This document shows, in pieces, positions 61,152 to 64,000 of a stretch of DNA of 64,000 nt. Position numbers and translations under genes: made by a program. Location of the stretch: positions 62,001 to 126,000 of the forward strand of contig NZ_VSLG01000003.1 of the NCBI RefSeq assembly GCF_008919445.1. Direction: 5' to 3'. This DNA is from Serinicoccus kebangsaanensis (lineage in GTDB: Bacteria; Actinomycetota; Actinomycetes; Actinomycetales; Dermatophilaceae). Position 1 is the stretch's first letter. The number at the start of each line of letters is the position of its first letter. A model generated the notes under the pieces. The model had not been told where the DNA came from, searched no databases, and saw nothing but the letters and a program-made list of their open reading frames with translations.

Positions 61152-63213
61152 AGTCCTTCCGCGGGGCGACCGAGGAGCCCATCAGCAGCTCGAAGACCTC
61201 GTCCGCCCGGGCGGCGTCGGCCAGGGTGATCCGCCGCAGCGTGCGGTGGCGCGGGTCCATCGTGGTCTCCGCCAGCTGGTCGGCGTCCATCTCCCCCAGG
61301 CCCTTGTAGCGCTGCATCGGCTGCTTGACGCTCCGCCCCTTCTTCTCCAGGGCCGCCACGGTGCGCCGCATCTCGGCCTCGGTGTAGGTGTAGACGAACT
61401 CCCGCTCGCGCCCCTTGCCCCGGCCACCGGACACCTCGATCCGGTGCAGCGGCGGCATGGCGGCATACACCCTCCCCGCCTCGACGAGGGGGCGCATGTA
61501 GCGGAAGAACAGGGTGAGCAGGAGGGTCCGGATGTGGGCGCCGTCCACGTCGGCGTCGGTCATGATGATGACCTTGCCGTAGCGCACCAGGTCGAGGTCG
61601 AAGGACCGTCCGGAGCCGGCCCCGATCACCTGGATGATCGCGGCGCACTCGGCGTTGGAGAGCATGTCCTGGACGGACGCCTTCTGCACGTTGAGGATCT
61701 TGCCGCGCAGCGGCAGCAACGCCTGGTAGTCACTGGTGCGGGCGAGCTTCGCGGTGCCCAGCGCGCTGTCGCCCTCCACGAGGAAGAGCTCGGAGCGGTC
61801 GGTGTCGTTGCTCCGGCAGTCCGCGAGCTTGGACGGCAACGAGCTGGACTCCAGCGCGTTCTTGCGACGCTGGGTCTCCTTGTGCAGCCGGGCCGAGATG
61901 CGTGACTTCATCTCGGCGACGACCTTCTCCAGGAGCAGCGAGGCCTGGGCCTTGTCCCCTCGGTGCGTGCTCGTGAGTCGCTCGGTCAGCGCCTTCTCCA
62001 CGGTCCGGGAGACGATGGAACGGACGGCGCTGGTGCCGAGCACCTCCTTGGTCTGTCCCTCGAACTGCGGCTCGGGCAGGCGCACCGTCACCACGGCCGT
62101 CAGCCCGGCCAGGATGTCGTCCTTCTCGACCTTGTCGTTGCCGACCTTGAGCTTGCGCGCGTTGGTCTCCAGCTGCTTGCGGAAGACCTTCATCAGCGCC
62201 TGCTCGAAGCCGGCGACGTGGGTGCCACCCTTGGGGGTGGTGATGATGTTGACGAAGCTGCGCACGGCGGTGTCGTAGCCGGTCCCCCACCGCAGCGCGA
62301 CATCCACCTCACACTCCCGCTCGGTCTCCCGCGACACCATGTGCCCCAGCTCGTCCAGCATCGGGACGGTCTCGGTGAAGCTCCCGGAGCCCTGCAGGCG
62401 CCACACGTCGGTGACCGCCGGGTCGGTCGCGAGGTACTCGGCATACTCGGCGATGCCCCCGGAGTAGGCGAACGTCTCCTCGGCCGGGCCGTCCGCGCCT
62501 GGTGTCCCGGGCAGCCGCCGCTCGTCGCGGACCACCATGGTCAGGCCGGGGACGAGGAACGCCGTCTGCCGGGCGCGGGCGACCAGCTCGTCGTAGGCGA
62601 ACTGGGCGTCGGCGAGGAAGATCTGCGGGTCGGCCCAGTAGCGCACCCTGGTGCCGGTCACACCTCGCCTGGCCTTGCCGACCACGGCGAGTTCGCTGCT
62701 GCGCTCGAACGGGGCGAAGGTGGCCGTGGGCTCGGGGCTGCCGCCCCGGTCGTCGAAGGTGCCCGGCTCGCCGCGCCGGAAGCTCATGCCGTAGGTCTTG
62801 CCGGCGCGGTCGACCTCGACGTCCAGCCGTGCCGACAGGGCGTTCACGACCGAGGCGCCGACCCCGTGCAGACCACCCGAGGCGGCGTAGGACCCGCCCC
62901 CGAACTTGCCTCCCGCGTGCAGCTTGGTGAAGACGACCTCGACCCCGGACAGCCCGGTGCGCGGCTCGATGTCGACCGGGATCCCCCGGGCGTGGTCGCG
63001 GACCTCGACCGATCCGTCCTCGTGGAGCAGCACCTCGATCCGGTCACCATGACCGCCCAGCGCCTCGTCCACGGCGTTGTCGATGATCTCCCAGAGACAG
63101 TGCATCAGCCCCCGGGCGTCGGTGGACCCGACATACATCCCCGGGCGCTTCCGGACCGCCTCCAGGCCTTCCAGGACCTGCAGGTGGCGGGCGGAGTAGT
63201 CCTGAGTGGTCAC
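61102..63213 (-). CDS. parE: DNA topoisomerase IV subunit B (ParE/GyrB-type)
   Basis: A 703-aa type IIA topoisomerase ATPase subunit. The GHKL ATPase is seen in WEIIDNAVDEALGG, DHARGIPVDI and GGLHGVGASVVNAL (about residue 110). The transducer domain follows, then the TOPRIM metal site FLVEGDSALGTA, PLRGKILNV and IIMTDADVDGAHIRTLLLT (about 555). Its length and adjacency to the DUF7455-like gene fit actinobacterial ParE rather than chromosomal GyrB near dnaA/recF. GTG at 63213 is preceded by TACCCT seven bases upstream. The ParC/GyrA partner is not in the window. Confidence 0.9.
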   Translation of the reverse strand: MTTQDYSARHLQVLEGLEAVRKRPGMYVGSTDARGLMHCLWEIIDNAVDEALGGHGDRIEVLLHEDGSVEVRDHARGIPVDIEPRTGLSGVEVVFTKLHAGGKFGGGSYAASGGLHGVGASVVNALSARLDVEVDRAGKTYGMSFRRGEPGTFDDRGGSPEPTATFAPFERSSELAVVGKARRGVTGTRVRYWADPQIFLADAQFAYDELVARARQTAFLVPGLTMVVRDERRLPGTPGADGPAEETFAYSGGIAEYAEYLATDPAVTDVWRLQGSGSFTETVPMLDELGHMVSRETERECEVDVALRWGTGYDTAVRSFVNIITTPKGGTHVAGFEQALMKVFRKQLETNARKLKVGNDKVEKDDILAGLTAVVTVRLPEPQFEGQTKEVLGTSAVRSIVSRTVEKALTERLTSTHRGDKAQASLLLEKVVAEMKSRISARLHKETQRRKNALESSSLPSKLADCRSNDTDRSELFLVEGDSALGTAKLARTSDYQALLPLRGKILNVQKASVQDMLSNAECAAIIQVIGAGSGRSFDLDLVRYGKVIIMTDADVDGAHIRTLLLTLFFRYMRPLVEAGRVYAAMPPLHRIEVSGGRGKGREREFVYTYTEAEMRRTVAALEKKGRSVKQPMQRYKGLGEMDADQLAETTMDPRHRTLRRITLADAARADEVFELLMGSSVAPRKDFIVDSAHDLDRDRIDA

Positions 63214-63220
63214 GCCCGGC

Positions 63221-63226
63221 AGGGTA
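63221..63226 (-). promoter_or_regulatory. -10 element TACCCT for leaderless parE
   Basis: Minus-strand TACCCT precedes the GTG at 63213 by seven bases; no ribosome binding site. Confidence 0.5.
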
Positions 63227-63343
63227 GCGCGCGCCACCGACAGGCCCCGGGAGGCGCGTCGGGAACCCCACCCCCGACGGCGCCGTCTTACGCGCACAGC
63301 GAAACGCGCTCGCTCCGGGGCACAAAGGCACGGTGCGGCGGCG

Positions 63344-63380
63344 TTGACATGTTTGACTGTGACGACCAACCGTCGGTTGG
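63344..63380 (+). promoter_or_regulatory. TTGACA -35-like box and CCAACCG-T-CGGTTGG palindrome before the zinc-ribbon gene
   Basis: TTGACA at 63344-63349 is a perfect -35, but no good -10 was found at 16-18 bases. The 15-bp palindrome at 63366-63380 lies about 20 bases before the GTG and could be an operator or leader hairpin. The rest of 63227-63343 shows nothing recognisable. Confidence 0.4.
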
Positions 63381-63400
63381 CCACTGGAGAGGAGACCGCC

Positions 63401-63616
63401 GTGAACGCCACTCTGACCCCTGAACTCAGCACCGCCGACCGCTGCGACCGCTGCGGGGCACAGGCCTACGTCCGGGCCCGGCTCGGGGACGGCCTCGAGC
63501 TGCACTTCTGCGCCCACCACGGGCGTGAGCACCTGGACAAGCTGCGCGCGGTCGACGACGTGCACATCCTGGACGAGACGCACCGGCTGGAGGAGGAGGA
63601 GACCCCCGCGGTCTGA
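63401..63616 (+). CDS. DUF7455-like small zinc-ribbon protein
   Basis: A 71-aa protein beginning at a GTG preceded by AGAGGAGA. Cysteine/histidine ligands are in DRCDRCGAQAYVRARL (C-x2-C) and LHFCAHHGREHLDKL (C-x2-H), a compact zinc ribbon. The C-terminal tail is acidic (LEEEETPAV). Actinobacterial genes of this kind commonly lie beside parE and the principal sigma-factor gene; the role is unknown. A strong hairpin terminator follows its stop. It is divergent from parE with 187 bases between starts. Confidence 0.85.
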   Translation: MNATLTPELSTADRCDRCGAQAYVRARLGDGLELHFCAHHGREHLDKLRAVDDVHILDETHRLEEEETPAV

Positions 63617-63632
63617 CCCCACCAGCACGACA

Positions 63633-63672
63633 CCCGACGCCCGCCCGGCTGCAGAGCCGGGCGGGCGTCGGG
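63633..63672. terminator. Strong intrinsic-type terminator hairpin
   Basis: 17-base perfectly complementary arms (63633-63649 and 63656-63672) around the loop TGCAGA, all GC-rich, 16 bases after the zinc-ribbon gene stop. No U-run follows, as is usual in high-GC actinomycetes. Confidence 0.85.
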
Positions 63673-63682
63673 CTGCGTCAGG

Positions 63683-63688
63683 CAGAAT
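63683..63688 (+). promoter_or_regulatory. -10 element CAGAAT for leaderless DUF456 gene
   Basis: CAGAAT followed by seven bases and the ATG at 63696; no ribosome binding site. Any -35 would lie in the terminator arm. Confidence 0.4.
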
Positions 63689-63695
63689 CTGACCC

Positions 63696-64000
63696 ATGGA
63701 GCCCGCCGAGATCCTCATCCTGGTGCTGATGGCGGTCGGGGTGGTGGGAGTCGTCATCCCCGTCCTGCCGGGCCTGCTCATCGTCCTGGTCGGCTCGCTG
63801 GTCTGGGCGCTGACCGAGCGGAGCGCGCTGGGGTGGGTGGTCTTCGGGCTGTCGACCCTGGTCTACCTGCTCGGGGTGGCGCTGCAGTGGGCCATCCCCG
63901 GCCAGCAGATGCGGCGGGCCGGGGTCCGGACCTCCACGCTGGTCATCGGCGTGCTGTGCGCGCTGGTCACCGGGGTGCTGATCCCCGTCGTCGGACTGTT
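63696..64000 (+). CDS. DUF456 membrane protein (3' end beyond window)
   Basis: The first 101 residues are visible. They are strongly hydrophobic: ILILVLMAVGVVGVVIPVLPGLLIVLVGSLVWAL is the characteristic N-terminal pair of helices (G-x-x-x-P-x-L-P-G) of DUF456 proteins, followed by GWVVFGLSTLVYLLGVALQW and a glycine-rich helix at the edge. DUF456 proteins are small integral membrane proteins of unknown function. The gene starts just after the terminator hairpin and is cut by the window edge. Confidence 0.82.
   Translation, partial: MEPAEILILVLMAVGVVGVVIPVLPGLLIVLVGSLVWALTERSALGWVVFGLSTLVYLLGVALQWAIPGQQMRRAGVRTSTLVIGVLCALVTGVLIPVVGL

Overview
The window is very GC-rich (about 72% by eye), densely packed DNA from an actinomycete. 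Several traits point to Actinomycetota: Tat-type sugar-binding lipoproteins without an ATPase gene, a mycothiol-dependent-type enzyme, an F420/PPOX-family oxidoreductase, a DUF222-HNH gene, IcmF, a ParE-type topoisomerase next to a small zinc-ribbon gene, and many apparently leaderless genes. I infer a free-living member of the Micrococcales (Intrasporangiaceae/Ornithinimicrobiaceae-like). The genus is not proven. I saw no tRNA, rRNA, CRISPR array, transposase or prophage genes, and no gap above about 270 bases.

Layout. 1-3278: a sugar ABC transporter (permease cut by the left edge, Tat lipoprotein) divergent from a LacI regulator. 3393-12000: mixed genes, namely an LVIVD/DUF305 secreted protein, a von Willebrand lipoprotein with a small partner, a flavodoxin-like protein, a lipid kinase, two M20 hydrolases back to back, and an acetyltransferase. 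12060-14850: a DUF222-HNH endonuclease behind a LexA-like box, then a PPOX protein. 14860-17791: a three-gene operon (DUF2236, 2H phosphoesterase, photolyase-like protein). 17884-24073: aldo/keto reductase, solitary molybdenum hydroxylase, acyl-CoA dehydrogenase, membrane protein, L,D-transpeptidase. 24252-27303: a second sugar ABC operon. 27422-33903: maleylpyruvate isomerase-like protein, SNF2 helicase, alpha/beta hydrolase, DEAD-box helicase.

33905-40836 is a choline/glycine-betaine region: betB-betA-BCCT as a translationally coupled operon, with a second BCCT transporter divergent from it. 40815-47274 carries fused isobutyryl-CoA mutase, a DUF1295 membrane protein, UDP-sugar pyrophosphorylase and a cytoplasmic metal-receptor-like protein. 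47271-52939 is a cellobiose-type operon (binding protein, two permeases, GH1 beta-glucosidase, LacI regulator) with a perfect palindromic operator on its predicted transcription start. 53058-53205 holds a tandem repeat and a 54-bp near-perfect palindrome. 53211-64000: nitronate monooxygenase, aldehyde dehydrogenase, AroQ, FAD oxidoreductase, a second DEAD-box helicase, a solitary ATP-grasp enzyme, ParE, a DUF7455-like zinc-ribbon protein, and the start of a DUF456 protein.

Two window-wide signals stand out. The asymmetric octamer GGTATGCC (either strand) occurs at least 28 times in all reading frames, where composition predicts about two. Seventeen genes have a -10-like (T/C)ANNNT hexamer only 6-8 bases before the start codon and no ribosome binding site, implying widespread leaderless transcription. 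This includes a divergent pair whose -10 elements each overlap the other gene's start codon.
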